Positions 31,904 through 39,965 of a DNA stretch of 64,000 bases are shown here, piece by piece. Numbering within the stretch: the first letter of the stretch is position 1; each line of letters opens with the position of its first letter. The DNA is from JAXLYE01 sp046351595 (lineage in GTDB: Bacteria > Myxococcota_A > Polyangia > Palsa-1104 > JAEUJZ01): positions 1,736,001 through 1,800,000 of the forward strand of contig JAXLYE010000001.1 in NCBI GenBank assembly GCA_046351595.1, read 5' to 3'. The notes beneath the pieces were generated by a model, which worked only from the letters and a program-made list of their open reading frames with translations, ran no database searches and had not been told where the DNA came from. The translations under genes were made by a program, and so were the position numbers.

Positions 31904-32704
31904 CTACTGCGCCTTGTCGTCGATGCTCGGCAGGTCCTCGATGTTGGGCACGAGCACGATCTCGATGCGCCGGTTCTGGCGCTTGCCCTCGTCGCTGTCG
32001 TTGGCGGCGATCGGCAGCACGTCGGCGTAGCCGGCGGCCGACAGGCGCTTGGGATCCATGCCCTCGCGGATCATCAGGTCGAGCACCACCAGCGCGCGCG
32101 CCGACGACAGCTCCCAGTTCGACTTGAAGCGCGAGCTCTTGCCCGTCGGCACGTTGTCGGTGTGGCCGGCGATCTGGAACTTGCGGCCCTCGATCCCCGA
32201 GAGGATGCGCGTGACCTGCGCCAGCGCCTCCTGGCCTTCCTTCTTGAGGTCGGTCTTGCCCGGGTCGAACAGGATGTTGTCCGGCAGCTTCACCAGCATC
32301 AGGCCGTTGCGGACCTCGACCTGCAGCTTGCCGGCGTCGACCATCGCCTTGAACTTGGCGAGCAGGTCGCGGAAAGCCTTGTTGCGCTTGTCAGCGGCGG
32401 CCTTGGCGCGCTCCAGCTCCTCGAGGGTCTTGTTCAGCTTGGCCATGCGCTCGAGCAGGTCGGCCTTGTCGCTGCCGAGCTTGCCCATGTCGCCCTTGAG
32501 CAGGTCGATGGTCCGCTGCAGCTCGTCCTTCTGCTTCTTCAGGTCCGCGATCTGCTCCTCGAGCTTCTTCTTCTGCGCCTCGAGGTCGGTGACCCGCGTC
32601 TGCAGGTCGGCGTTCTCCTTGAGCTTCGCCTCCCACTGCTCCTTGGGAATGCCGCAGCCGGCGGCGAGGCTCATCGCCAGCACGAAAGGAATCGCTCGTC
32701 TCAT
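31904..32704 (-). CDS. OmpA-family peptidoglycan-associated lipoprotein with coiled coil
   Basis: 266 residues. A lipoprotein signal ends at the lipobox LAAGC with Cys17. Residues 20-110 form a long coiled coil (LEAQKKKLEEQIADLKKQK and similar heptads). Residues 130-250 are an OmpA/MotB C-terminal domain that binds peptidoglycan: FDPGKTDLKKEGQEAL, IAGHTDNVPTG, SNWELSSARALVV and the NRRIEIVL end. A GGAGTGAG site precedes the ATG. It probably tethers the outer membrane to the cell wall. It is more MotB/Pal-like than porin-like, since there is no beta-barrel. It stands alone on the minus strand. Confidence 0.9.
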   Translation of the reverse strand: MRRAIPFVLAMSLAAGCGIPKEQWEAKLKENADLQTRVTDLEAQKKKLEEQIADLKKQKDELQRTIDLLKGDMGKLGSDKADLLERMAKLNKTLEELERAKAAADKRNKAFRDLLAKFKAMVDAGKLQVEVRNGLMLVKLPDNILFDPGKTDLKKEGQEALAQVTRILSGIEGRKFQIAGHTDNVPTGKSSRFKSNWELSSARALVVLDLMIREGMDPKRLSAAGYADVLPIAANDSDEGKRQNRRIEIVLVPNIEDLPSIDDKAQ

Positions 32705-32877
32705 GGCTCACTCCAAGCGTTTGGGCCCAGGCAGGCACACCGGTCCGGTCCGCGCCGTCGACCGCGTGAGGCCCAGCATACTCCAGGCTGCGCGGGACCG
32801 GGCGGGCCGCGGAATCCGCCCGCGATCCCGGGGGCTTGTCGCGCCTTGGGCGCGGGCCGCCGAAGACGCGGCAGCGC

Positions 32878-35253
32878 TCAAAGCAGGCAGACGAGGCCGG
32901 CGGCGCCGTCGACCCACAGCGCCTGGCCGGGCGCGATGCGGCGGGTCGCGACGCGGGTCCCGAGCACCGCCGGCACCCCGGCCTCGCGCGCGAGCAGCGC
33001 CCCGTGACCGAGCGCCCCGCCGCTGTCCGTGACCAGCGCCCGCGCCCGGAACAGCGACGGCGCCCACGCCGGCAAGAGCGCCGGCAGCACCAGGATCTCG
33101 TCCTCGCCGAGGTCGGCGGCGTGCGCCGCGAGCGCCGCGGCCTCGTCCAGGCTGCGCACCACGCGCGCCCGCCCGCGCACCGGCCCGCCGGCGGCCACGC
33201 CGAAGCCGCGCAGCACCGCGGCCCCGGCCGGCGGTGCGGCGAGCTCGAAGTGCGGGCGGCCGCGGACGAGGCGCAGCGGCGGCACGAGCGCGCGCGCCGC
33301 CTGCCGCGCCGCCGCCGCCTGCGCCGCCATCTGGAGGAGGTCCGCGCCCGGCGCGAACGCCGCGGCGTCGAAGGGCCGCGAGGGCAGCGAGGACCGCGGC
33401 GACGCGGGCTCGTGCAGCGACAGGGGCAGCTCGAAGACGTCGTCGGCAGCGCGCAGGCGACCGCGCCGCACGAGCGCGGCGCCGCGCAGCAGGAGGGCCC
33501 AGCGCACCAGCCGCTGCGCGCGGCTGAACAGCGCGTCGTCCTCCTCGGCGATGACCAGGGCCGCGCGGACCTGCGGCAGCAGCGCCTTGAGCGCGCCGCG
33601 GGCCATGCGCGGCAGCCGCTCGAGCAGCGCCTGCACCGCGGCGTGGAACGGTCCCTGCGCGGCCTCGTGGCGCTCGCGCGGCGAGCGCGGGTCGCTCCCG
33701 AGCCGCAGCGCCTGCTGCCGCACCGGCTCGGGCCGCTCGTCGTCGCAGGCGCAGGCGACGTCCCAGGCCGGGGCCCAGGCGCCGTGGTGCGCGAGGTAGC
33801 GGCGCAGCGCGTCCGCCTCCGCCCCGGCGCGGCCGAGCTCCCAAAGCGCCTGCAGCCGCTCCAGCTGCACGCCGCCGAGCGCCGCCACCAGCTCGCCGTG
33901 CCGCGCGAGCGGCTCGCCGAGGTTTGCGCGCAGCAGCTGGTCGAGGTGCGCACGCGCCCGCCGCAGCGACGGCGACAGCTCGCCCACGTAGCGCCGGAAG
34001 ACCGCGGCGTAGGCGCCGAGCGCCGCGTCCAGCGAAACCTCGGACAAGAGCTCGTCCAATAGCTCGGGCGGCAGCTCGGGCGGCACCGGGGCCCGCCCGT
34101 CGGTCGGGGACAGCGACGCGGCCCGCCAGGCCTGCAGCTCGGGGCGCAGCGCGCCGTCGGCCGCGGCCAGCTTCGCCTCCAGGGGCTGCAGCACCGCCTC
34201 CCACGCTGGCGCGATCTCGCCGCGGAAGCGCTCGGCCAGCGCCGCCAGCGGCAGCCCGGCCGGGCCCGCCGCGCCCATCGCCCCCGCTGCGGAAACCGGC
34301 AGCGCATAGTACAGGTAGCCGCGCACGACCGCCTGCACGAGCCCCGGCCCGCCGTCCCCGCCGTCCCCGCCCGCGGCCGGCTCCGGGCTGAGCCGCTCGA
34401 CCAGGCCGGCCTGCGCCGCGGACAGCGGATCCGGGTTGTGGTCGCGGTCAAAGACCAGCTCGTGCGCGGCGAGCGGCGGCGGCACTGCGCCGGCCCAGGC
34501 CGCCACGGCGCGATCCTCGGGGGCGCGCGGCGCCGGGCGCACCTGCAGGAAGGTCACGGCCGCGCCGGGCCCGCCGCGCGCGTACTCGATCAGCGTCGGC
34601 CCGCTGCGCCCGAGCTCCGCGGCCAGCTGCGCCGCGAGCGCGCGCGCGCCCTTTAGGATCTCTGCGTCCAGCTCTGCGTCCAGCCCCGCGTCCCGGGCCG
34701 GGCCCAGGCTGCGGACCGTCACCTCGCCCCACTCCGGCGTGCCGGGCGCCCGCTCCTCGCAGACGGCCTTGGCGCCCTCGTCGTTGTCATCGTCCAGCAG
34801 CAGCACGCCGAGCCGCTCCGCGGCGACCATCGGCTGCACCAGCACCGCCACCTTCACCGGCCCGCCGGCATAGGCGCGCACCGCCTCGCTCTGGCCCGAC
34901 TCGCGCACCGCGGCGAGGGCGGCGGCCACGTCCGCGGCCGCGACATCGACCCGCGAGCAGAACAGGCCGGCGGCGCTGCGGTCGGCCTGGTCCTCCAGCG
35001 CCGCGCTCGAGCGCACCGCGAAGCGCGCCCCCGGGCCCGGCGGCGCGACCCCGGGACCTGCACCTGCGGACGGCGCCGGGACAAGCGCCACAAGCGCCGC
35101 CTCGAGCTGCGCCGGGGTCGGCAGCGGCTCGTCGGGCAGCACCACGAACCCGTCCGGGACCCGGAGCCCGCGGCGCAGCGCCTCGCCCAGCCGGCACGCC
35201 TTGCGACCGGCAGCGGCCGCCCTGTCTCCCACACAGTCGCGCAGCGCTAGCAT
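32878..35253 (-). CDS. Rifampicin phosphotransferase/PEP-synthase-like enzyme, divergent
   Basis: 791 residues with the RPH layout: ATP-grasp part (about 1-250), a long helical middle domain and a C-terminal swivel domain. Visible anchors are VPDGFVVLP, FAVRSSAALEDQADRSAAG, LIEYARGG...LQVRP, DRDHNPDPLS opening the middle domain, and TDSGGALGHGALLAREAGVP with the phosphohistidine His750. Known RPH enzymes phosphorylate rifampicin using ATP. The ATP-binding segment between about 140 and 225 is abbreviated and does not show the usual NPxTG and glycine-rich blocks, so ATP use is uncertain. It is divergent from uppS with 152 bp between. It could be a housekeeping phosphotransferase and not a resistance gene. 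Confidence 0.78.
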   Translation of the reverse strand: MLALRDCVGDRAAAAGRKACRLGEALRRGLRVPDGFVVLPDEPLPTPAQLEAALVALVPAPSAGAGPGVAPPGPGARFAVRSSAALEDQADRSAAGLFCSRVDVAAADVAAALAAVRESGQSEAVRAYAGGPVKVAVLVQPMVAAERLGVLLLDDDNDEGAKAVCEERAPGTPEWGEVTVRSLGPARDAGLDAELDAEILKGARALAAQLAAELGRSGPTLIEYARGGPGAAVTFLQVRPAPRAPEDRAVAAWAGAVPPPLAAHELVFDRDHNPDPLSAAQAGLVERLSPEPAAGGDGGDGGPGLVQAVVRGYLYYALPVSAAGAMGAAGPAGLPLAALAERFRGEIAPAWEAVLQPLEAKLAAADGALRPELQAWRAASLSPTDGRAPVPPELPPELLDELLSEVSLDAALGAYAAVFRRYVGELSPSLRRARAHLDQLLRANLGEPLARHGELVAALGGVQLERLQALWELGRAGAEADALRRYLAHHGAWAPAWDVACACDDERPEPVRQQALRLGSDPRSPRERHEAAQGPFHAAVQALLERLPRMARGALKALLPQVRAALVIAEEDDALFSRAQRLVRWALLLRGAALVRRGRLRAADDVFELPLSLHEPASPRSSLPSRPFDAAAFAPGADLLQMAAQAAAARQAARALVPPLRLVRGRPHFELAAPPAGAAVLRGFGVAAGGPVRGRARVVRSLDEAAALAAHAADLGEDEILVLPALLPAWAPSLFRARALVTDSGGALGHGALLAREAGVPAVLGTRVATRRIAPGQALWVDGAAGLVCLL

Positions 35254-35405
35254 CCGGCCATTCTGCCTGAGGGGCCGGCCGCCGGGCTGCGCGAACGGAC
35301 CGGCGCGGCCCCCGCCCGGACGCGCTTCCTCGCGCGCGAGCGCGCTTCATCGACGATTCACCGAGCCTTCATGCCGCCCCACCCGCCGCGCGCCACGCTT
35401 GAGGC

Positions 35406-36347
35406 ATGTCGCATGAAGCACCGCGCCCGGTCGGAGCGCGCCCGGTGAATGCTGTTGTCCCGGCGAGGCCGACCGTGATACCCCAGCTTCCAATGTCCGC
35501 CCTGATCTCGCCGCCGGCGTCCGTCCCGCCTCCGGGACAGCCGCCGGATCCGACCCCGGATCCGCCCCGGGACCCGGCTCAGGATCCGCCCCGAGATCCG
35601 CCCCAGGGTCCGCCCCCGGCTGCGGACGCGCGCGCCCCGTCCGAGCCGAAGCCGGAGCTGCCCGCGGGCCTGCGCCACGTCGCGATCATCATGGACGGCA
35701 ACGGCCGCTGGGCGCAGCAGCGCGGGCTCTTGCGCATCGAGGGCCACCGCCGCGGCGCGCGCTCGGTGCGCGAGGTGGTGCGGGCCGCGCGCGCTCTCGG
35801 CCTGCCGGCGCTCACTTTATACGCCTTCTCGGAGCAGAACTGGGACCGGCCGCTCGACGAGGTGCAGGGCCTGATGCAGCTCCTGCATGACTACGTGCTC
35901 GAGGAGCGCGCCGAGATCCTCGACAACGGCATCCGCCTGCGCACCATCGGCTCGGTCGCGCGCCTGCCCGACTTCGTGCAGCGGCCGCTCGTCGAGCTGT
36001 GCGCGGCCTCGGCCCACCACCGCGCGATGACGCTGACCCTGGCCCTGTCCTACGGCGGGCGCGAGGCCCTGGTCGACGCGCTGCGCGCCCTGGGCCACAA
36101 GGTCCGCGCCGGCACGCTGCGCCCCGAGGAGGTCGACGAGGCCGCGATCACCGCGCACCTGTCGACGGCGGAGCTGCCGCCGGTCGATCTCATCGTGCGC
36201 ACCTCGGGCGAGCAGCGCACCAGCAACTTCCTTTTGTGGGAATCGGCGCACGCGCAGTTCTACACCACCCCAGCCCTGTGGCCCGACTTCGGCCGCGCCG
36301 ACCTCCTGGTCGCGCTGCGCGCCTTCGTGCCCCAAAACGTCGAGTGA
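35406..36347 (+). CDS. uppS: Undecaprenyl diphosphate synthase (cis-prenyltransferase)
   Basis: Makes the C55 lipid carrier for peptidoglycan and polysaccharide synthesis from FPP and IPP. The domain starts at about residue 86: IIMDGNGRWAQQ with catalytic Asp97, IEGHRRGARSVREV, LYAFSEQNWDRP and IVRTSGEQRTSNFLLWESAH. It is preceded by an unusual Pro/Asp/Arg-rich extension with DPP repeats encoded by a GATCCGCCCC-like repeat (about 35545-35615). The start is uncertain: the ATG at 35406 has a GAGG only one base away, and ATG 35493 has none. cdsA follows after 5 bases, the common uppS-cdsA order. Confidence 0.93.
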   Translation: MSHEAPRPVGARPVNAVVPARPTVIPQLPMSALISPPASVPPPGQPPDPTPDPPRDPAQDPPRDPPQGPPPAADARAPSEPKPELPAGLRHVAIIMDGNGRWAQQRGLLRIEGHRRGARSVREVVRAARALGLPALTLYAFSEQNWDRPLDEVQGLMQLLHDYVLEERAEILDNGIRLRTIGSVARLPDFVQRPLVELCAASAHHRAMTLTLALSYGGREALVDALRALGHKVRAGTLRPEEVDEAAITAHLSTAELPPVDLIVRTSGEQRTSNFLLWESAHAQFYTTPALWPDFGRADLLVALRAFVPQNVE

Positions 36348-36352
36348 ACCTG

Positions 36353-37186
36353 ATGTCGAACCTGGTCCAGCGGTTTGCCACCGCCCTCGCCCTGATCCCG
36401 CTCCTCATCGCCGCGATCCAGTGGAAAAAGCCCTACGGCGTGCTCGCCTGGGTGCTGCTCGCGCAGATCACCGGCCTGCGCGAGTGGATGAACATGACGC
36501 TGCCCAAGGAGCCGGTCGCCGGCCGCGCACTCGGCGTCCTGGTCGGCGTCGCCTACGGCCTGGTGCTGGCCCTTTACCCGCAGCCCAACGCGGTGCTGCT
36601 GGGTCTGTGCGCGGTGACGATCGTCGGCTTCTTGTACTTCCTGTTCCAGCACGGCGAGATCGAAACCGTCGCGATGCGCATCTCGATGTGGCTGGCGGGC
36701 ATCGTCTACGCCGGCGTGCTGATCGTGCCGCTGGCGCTGTTCAAGACCGCGGGCGGGCCGCTCGGCGGCGGGCTGTGGATCTACGTCTGCCTGACCAGCG
36801 CCTGGCTCTCGGACACCTTCGCGTACTTCGCCGGCCGCTTCCTCGGGCCGTTCGTGCCGGCGAAGCTGTGGCCGTCGGTCAGCCCGAAGAAGACGTGGAT
36901 CGGCAGCGGCGGCGGCCTGCTCGGCAGCCTGGTGGCGCTGACCATCGCCAAGCTGTGGTACCTGCCGCAGATCGAGTGGTTTGACGTCGTGCTGCTCGGC
37001 GTGCCCGCGAACATCCTCGGCCAGCTCGGCGACCTGGCCGAGTCGCTGATCAAGCGCTCCGTCGGCGTCAAGGACTCGGGGGTGCTGCTGCCCGGCCACG
37101 GCGGCATGCTCGACCGGATCGACGCGCTGCTCTTGGTCGTCCCCTACGTCTACGGCTACGCGGTGTACCGCTTCCCGGGCGGCTGA
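36353..37186 (+). CDS. cdsA: Phosphatidate cytidylyltransferase
   Basis: Integral membrane enzyme making CDP-diacylglycerol from phosphatidic acid and CTP. 277 residues with about eight hydrophobic segments. The family signature is complete: SPKKTWIGSGGG, QLGDLAESLIKRSVGVKDSG and LPGHGGMLDRIDALL, including the acidic residues that bind Mg. The ATG is 5 bases after the uppS stop; a GTG at 36344 that overlaps that stop (GTGA) in the same frame is an alternative coupled start. The usual downstream partners (dxr, rseP) are absent. Confidence 0.94.
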   Translation: MSNLVQRFATALALIPLLIAAIQWKKPYGVLAWVLLAQITGLREWMNMTLPKEPVAGRALGVLVGVAYGLVLALYPQPNAVLLGLCAVTIVGFLYFLFQHGEIETVAMRISMWLAGIVYAGVLIVPLALFKTAGGPLGGGLWIYVCLTSAWLSDTFAYFAGRFLGPFVPAKLWPSVSPKKTWIGSGGGLLGSLVALTIAKLWYLPQIEWFDVVLLGVPANILGQLGDLAESLIKRSVGVKDSGVLLPGHGGMLDRIDALLLVVPYVYGYAVYRFPGG

Positions 37187-37314
37187 ACCGGGAGCCGCCG
37201 CCGCGACGGCCGGATCCCGAGCGCAAGACGGCCGGGTCTGCCCGTTGCCCGCGGGCCGCGGCGGCGGTCGGGAAAAAATTTGCCCGTGTCAGGGGCCGGG
37301 GTTATCCCGGCGGC

Positions 37315-37620
37315 ATGTCGCAGACGGCAGCCCACCTCCAGTACGCACTCTCCCTCCAGACCGAGCGGCTCGAGCCGACCGCCGCCGACTCGGACTCTGA
37401 GCTCGAGCGGCAGCGGCTGGAGGCGAAGCTGCGGCGGGTGCTGCGGCGCAAGCAGGAGCGCGGCGACCTCGCCGGCATGGCCGCCTGCTTCATCCACCTC
37501 GGCGACATCCTGCTCGCGCGCGGCCAGGCCGAGGAGGCGGGCGAGATGTACCGCCGCGCCCTGCACAGCTCGCGCGAGGCGCACGAGTCGCGCCAGAGCC
37601 GCGCCCGCGAACGCGACTGA
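37315..37620 (+). CDS. Small TPR-motif protein
   Basis: 101 residues, charged and helical. Residues 47-86 fit a TPR hairpin (AACFIHLGDILLARGQAEEA then GEMYRRAL), preceded by a basic helix rich in Arg/Glu/Leu. No signal peptide. The ribosome-binding site is poor, and the ORF is short, but composition and the TPR pattern favour a real gene over a shadow frame. Role unknown; perhaps an adaptor. It is followed by a large minisatellite. Confidence 0.62.
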   Translation: MSQTAAHLQYALSLQTERLEPTAADSDSELERQRLEAKLRRVLRRKQERGDLAGMAACFIHLGDILLARGQAEEAGEMYRRALHSSREAHESRQSRARERD

Positions 37621-37728
37621 CCGGAGGCGGGCGCACGCGGCTCTGAGAGCGAGGGGGGACCGAGGTGCCGGGGAGGCGCTGGGTCGCCCTCCGCGGGCAG
37701 CGGGCCCGAGGTACGTCTCAAAAAGCCT

Positions 37729-38022
37729 GGGGTCCGCGCCGCTGGCCCTGGGGTCCGCGCCGCTGGCCCTGGGCCGCACGCCATCGACCCTGGGCCGCAC
37801 GCCCTCAGCCCTGGGGTCCGCGCCGCTGGCCCTGGGCCGCACGCCCTCAGCCCTGGGCCGCACGCCCTCAGCCCTGGGGTCCGCGCCGCTGGCCCTGGGC
37901 CGCACGCCACCAGCCCTGGGCCGCACGCCCTCAGCCCTGGGGTCCGCGCCGCCAGCCCTGGGCCGCATGCCATCAGCCCTGGGCCGCACGCCGCCAGCCC
38001 TGGGGTTCATGCCATCAACCCC
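37729..38022. repeat. 21-bp minisatellite, 14 units, with higher-order order
   Basis: Exactly 14 units of 21 bp. Two unit types alternate: A (GGGGTCCGCGCCGCTGGCCC+T) and B (GGGCCGCACGCCCTCAGCCC+T). The order is A A B B A B B A B B A B B A', so most of the array is a 63-bp ABB superunit; the last unit is diverged. Confidence 0.95.
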
Positions 38023-38117
38023 AGGGACAGCGCAGAAACCCCGGGGTCAGCGCACAAACCCCAGGGTTCAGGCAGTGACCCGGGGGTTTGGGTCCAGACC
38101 CCGGAGCCCCCGCAGCG
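38023..38117. repeat. Diverged 20-bp repeat array next to the 21-bp minisatellite
   Basis: Starting from the end of the 21-bp array, blocks ACCCC[AG]GGG[AGT] recur at 20-bp spacing about five times (ACCCCAGGGACAGCGCAGAA, ACCCCGGGGTCAGCGCACAA, ACCCCAGGGTTCAGGCAGTG and a further two weaker copies). Confidence 0.8.
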
Positions 38118-38129
38118 CTCGCGCGGGGC

Positions 38130-38624
38130 TCAGGCGCGCTTGGGGCCCGGCGCCAGCGCCTGCTCCAGCGCCTCCCACGGCAGCGTCGCGCAGCGCCGCC
38201 GCGAGGGCACGTCGCGCACGCCGGTGAGCGCCTGGAGCTCGCCGAGCGGCGGCTCGCCCGCGGCGGCCGGGGCCAGGCCCGGCGTGACCGCGTGCCGCAG
38301 CGCCGCGCCGAGCGCCAGCGCCCCTGCGGGCCCAAGGCCGCCGTCGGCGGTGACCCGCAGCGTCAGCAGCGACGCCGAGGCCCGGCACAGCGCGCAGCTG
38401 TCGCCGACGAAGCGGGCCGCGGTGATGCGCGCGCCCTCGCCCGGGCCTTCGCCCTCCCCGGAGACGACGAGGCGCAGCGTCACCTGGTCGCCGCACAGCG
38501 GGTTGTGCAGGCGCGCCTCGTGCGTGGCCCCGGGCAGCTCGCCCAGGTTGCGCGGCCGGGCGTTATGCTCGAGGATCGTCTCCTGGTACAGGCGCGCGAG
38601 CTCGGGCGCGAGCGGCTGGCTCAT
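38130..38624 (-). CDS. sufU: SufU-type Fe-S cluster assembly sulfur acceptor
   Basis: 164 residues. The family layout is clear: LYQETILEHNARPRNLGEL at the N-terminus, NPLCGD (Cys44, Asp46), DSCALCRASASL (Cys77) and RRRCATLPWEAL (Cys145), the three Cys plus Asp that bind zinc or sulfur in SufU. The family usually has GCAIS where this reads SCALC, adding an extra Cys80. The 15-20 residue insert typical of SufU against IscU is present. ATG overlaps the sufS stop (ATGA), so the pair is translationally coupled; SufU takes persulfide sulfur from SufS. Confidence 0.9.
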   Translation of the reverse strand: MSQPLAPELARLYQETILEHNARPRNLGELPGATHEARLHNPLCGDQVTLRLVVSGEGEGPGEGARITAARFVGDSCALCRASASLLTLRVTADGGLGPAGALALGAALRHAVTPGLAPAAAGEPPLGELQALTGVRDVPSRRRCATLPWEALEQALAPGPKRA

Positions 38625-39916
38625 CGGAACAGACCTACCACGCGCCGCAGCGCCGCCGCGAGCGCGTCGATCTCCGAGGCGGTGCTGTACAGGCCGAGCG
38701 AGGCGCGCACGGTCGCCGGCACGCCGATGAAGGCGTGCACCGGCTGCGCGCAGTGGTGCCCGGCCCGCACCGCGATGCCCTCGCCGTCGAGCAGCGTGGC
38801 GACGTCGTGCGGGTGGACGCGCCGCCCGCCGCTGTGCAGCGAGAAGGTGAGGATCGGCAGCCGCGGCGCAGCGAGCGCCGGGCCGTGCAGGACGAGCCCC
38901 TCGACCGCGGGCAGGACCGCGGCGGCGTGCGCGAGCAGCCCGGCCTCGTGCTCGGCGATGGCGTCCCAGCCCAGCGCCTCGACATAATCCATCGCGGCGG
39001 CAAGGCCCATGGCCTCGGCGATGGGCGGCGTGCCCGCCTCGAAGCGCTGCGGCGGCGGCGCGAACTCGGTGTGCTCGAGCGTCACCGCGGTCACCATGTC
39101 GCCGCCGACCTGCCACGGCGGCAGCTCGGCGAGCAGCTCGGCGCGGCCCCACAAAACGCCGATGCCGGTCGGCCCGTACAGCTTGTGGCCCGAGAAGCAG
39201 TAGAAGTCGCAGCCCAGCGCCCGCACGTCGACAGGCCGGTGCGGCACGGCCTGCGCGCCGTCGACCAGCACCAGCGCGCCGCAGGCGTGCGCCGCCGCGC
39301 ACAGCTCCGCCACCGGCAGCAGCGTCCCGAGCGCGTTGGATGCGTGGCTGAGCGCGAAGAGGCGCGTGCGCGGCGTCAAAAACTCGCCCAGCCGCCCCGG
39401 CGGCAGCTGGCCGCGCTCGTCGAGCGGCAGCACGCGCAGGCGGGCGCGCTGCCGCTGACACAGGAGCTGCCACGGCACCAGGTTGGCGTGGTGCTCGAGG
39501 CTGGTGATCAGCACCTCGTCGCCCTCGCCGACCCGCAGCGGGCCCAGGGTCTGCGCGACGAGGTTGATGGCCTCGGTGGTGCCGCGGGTGAACACGATCT
39601 CGGACGCCGAGGCCGCGCCGAGGAAGCGCCGCACTGTCTCGCGCGCGCCCTCGTAGCCGTCGGTGGCGCGCTGGCCGAGGGTGTGCACGGCGCGGTGGAC
39701 GTTGCCGCAGGCAACGGTGTAGGCGCGCTCCAGGGCGCGCAGCACCGCGACCGGCTTCTGCGCGGTGGCGGCGCTGTCCAGGTAGACCAGCGGGCGGCCG
39801 TTCACCTCTTGCGCCAGCGCCGGGAAGTCTGCGCGCACCCGGGCCAGGCGCGCGGCCCCCTCGCCCGACGGCACAGGCAGCTCAGGCAGCTCGGGCAGCT
39901 TGGGGGGCTCGGTCAT
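38621..39916 (-). CDS. sufS: SufS-type cysteine desulfurase
   Basis: PLP enzyme that mobilises sulfur from cysteine; 431 residues. The start chosen (MTEPPKLPEL) has a GAGG site; the open frame upstream is not conserved-looking. Class-V aminotransferase features: YLDSAATAQKP, NVHRAVHTLGQRAT, TRGTTEAINLVA, SLEHHANLVPW, the PLP-lysine motif SGHKLYGPTGIG and the catalytic-Cys loop RAGHHCAQP. The group-II spacing supports SufS over IscS. No sufBCD is adjacent, so the scaffold complex must be elsewhere. Confidence 0.94.
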   Translation of the reverse strand: MTEPPKLPELPELPVPSGEGAARLARVRADFPALAQEVNGRPLVYLDSAATAQKPVAVLRALERAYTVACGNVHRAVHTLGQRATDGYEGARETVRRFLGAASASEIVFTRGTTEAINLVAQTLGPLRVGEGDEVLITSLEHHANLVPWQLLCQRQRARLRVLPLDERGQLPPGRLGEFLTPRTRLFALSHASNALGTLLPVAELCAAAHACGALVLVDGAQAVPHRPVDVRALGCDFYCFSGHKLYGPTGIGVLWGRAELLAELPPWQVGGDMVTAVTLEHTEFAPPPQRFEAGTPPIAEAMGLAAAMDYVEALGWDAIAEHEAGLLAHAAAVLPAVEGLVLHGPALAAPRLPILTFSLHSGGRRVHPHDVATLLDGEGIAVRAGHHCAQPVHAFIGVPATVRASLGLYSTASEIDALAAALRRVVGLFR

Positions 39917-39965
39917 GGCGCCTCGGTCCCCTGTCCGCTGGATGCTCGCTCGGCCCGGCCTCGGC

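Larger units (their letters stand above)
37621..38129. other. Convergent intergenic region filled by tandem repeats
   Basis: About 500 bp between the small TPR gene (+) and sufU (-). Roughly 390 bp of it are the two arrays listed separately. Open frames across the arrays on both strands arise because 21 is a multiple of 3; none has a plausible start or non-repeat domain. No clear terminator was found. Confidence 0.7.

Noticed and set aside
37156..38010. Minus-strand frame of 284 codons over the 21-bp array
   Set aside because: A 21-bp repeat keeps all frames open. Its start lies in the array and it overlaps two real genes.
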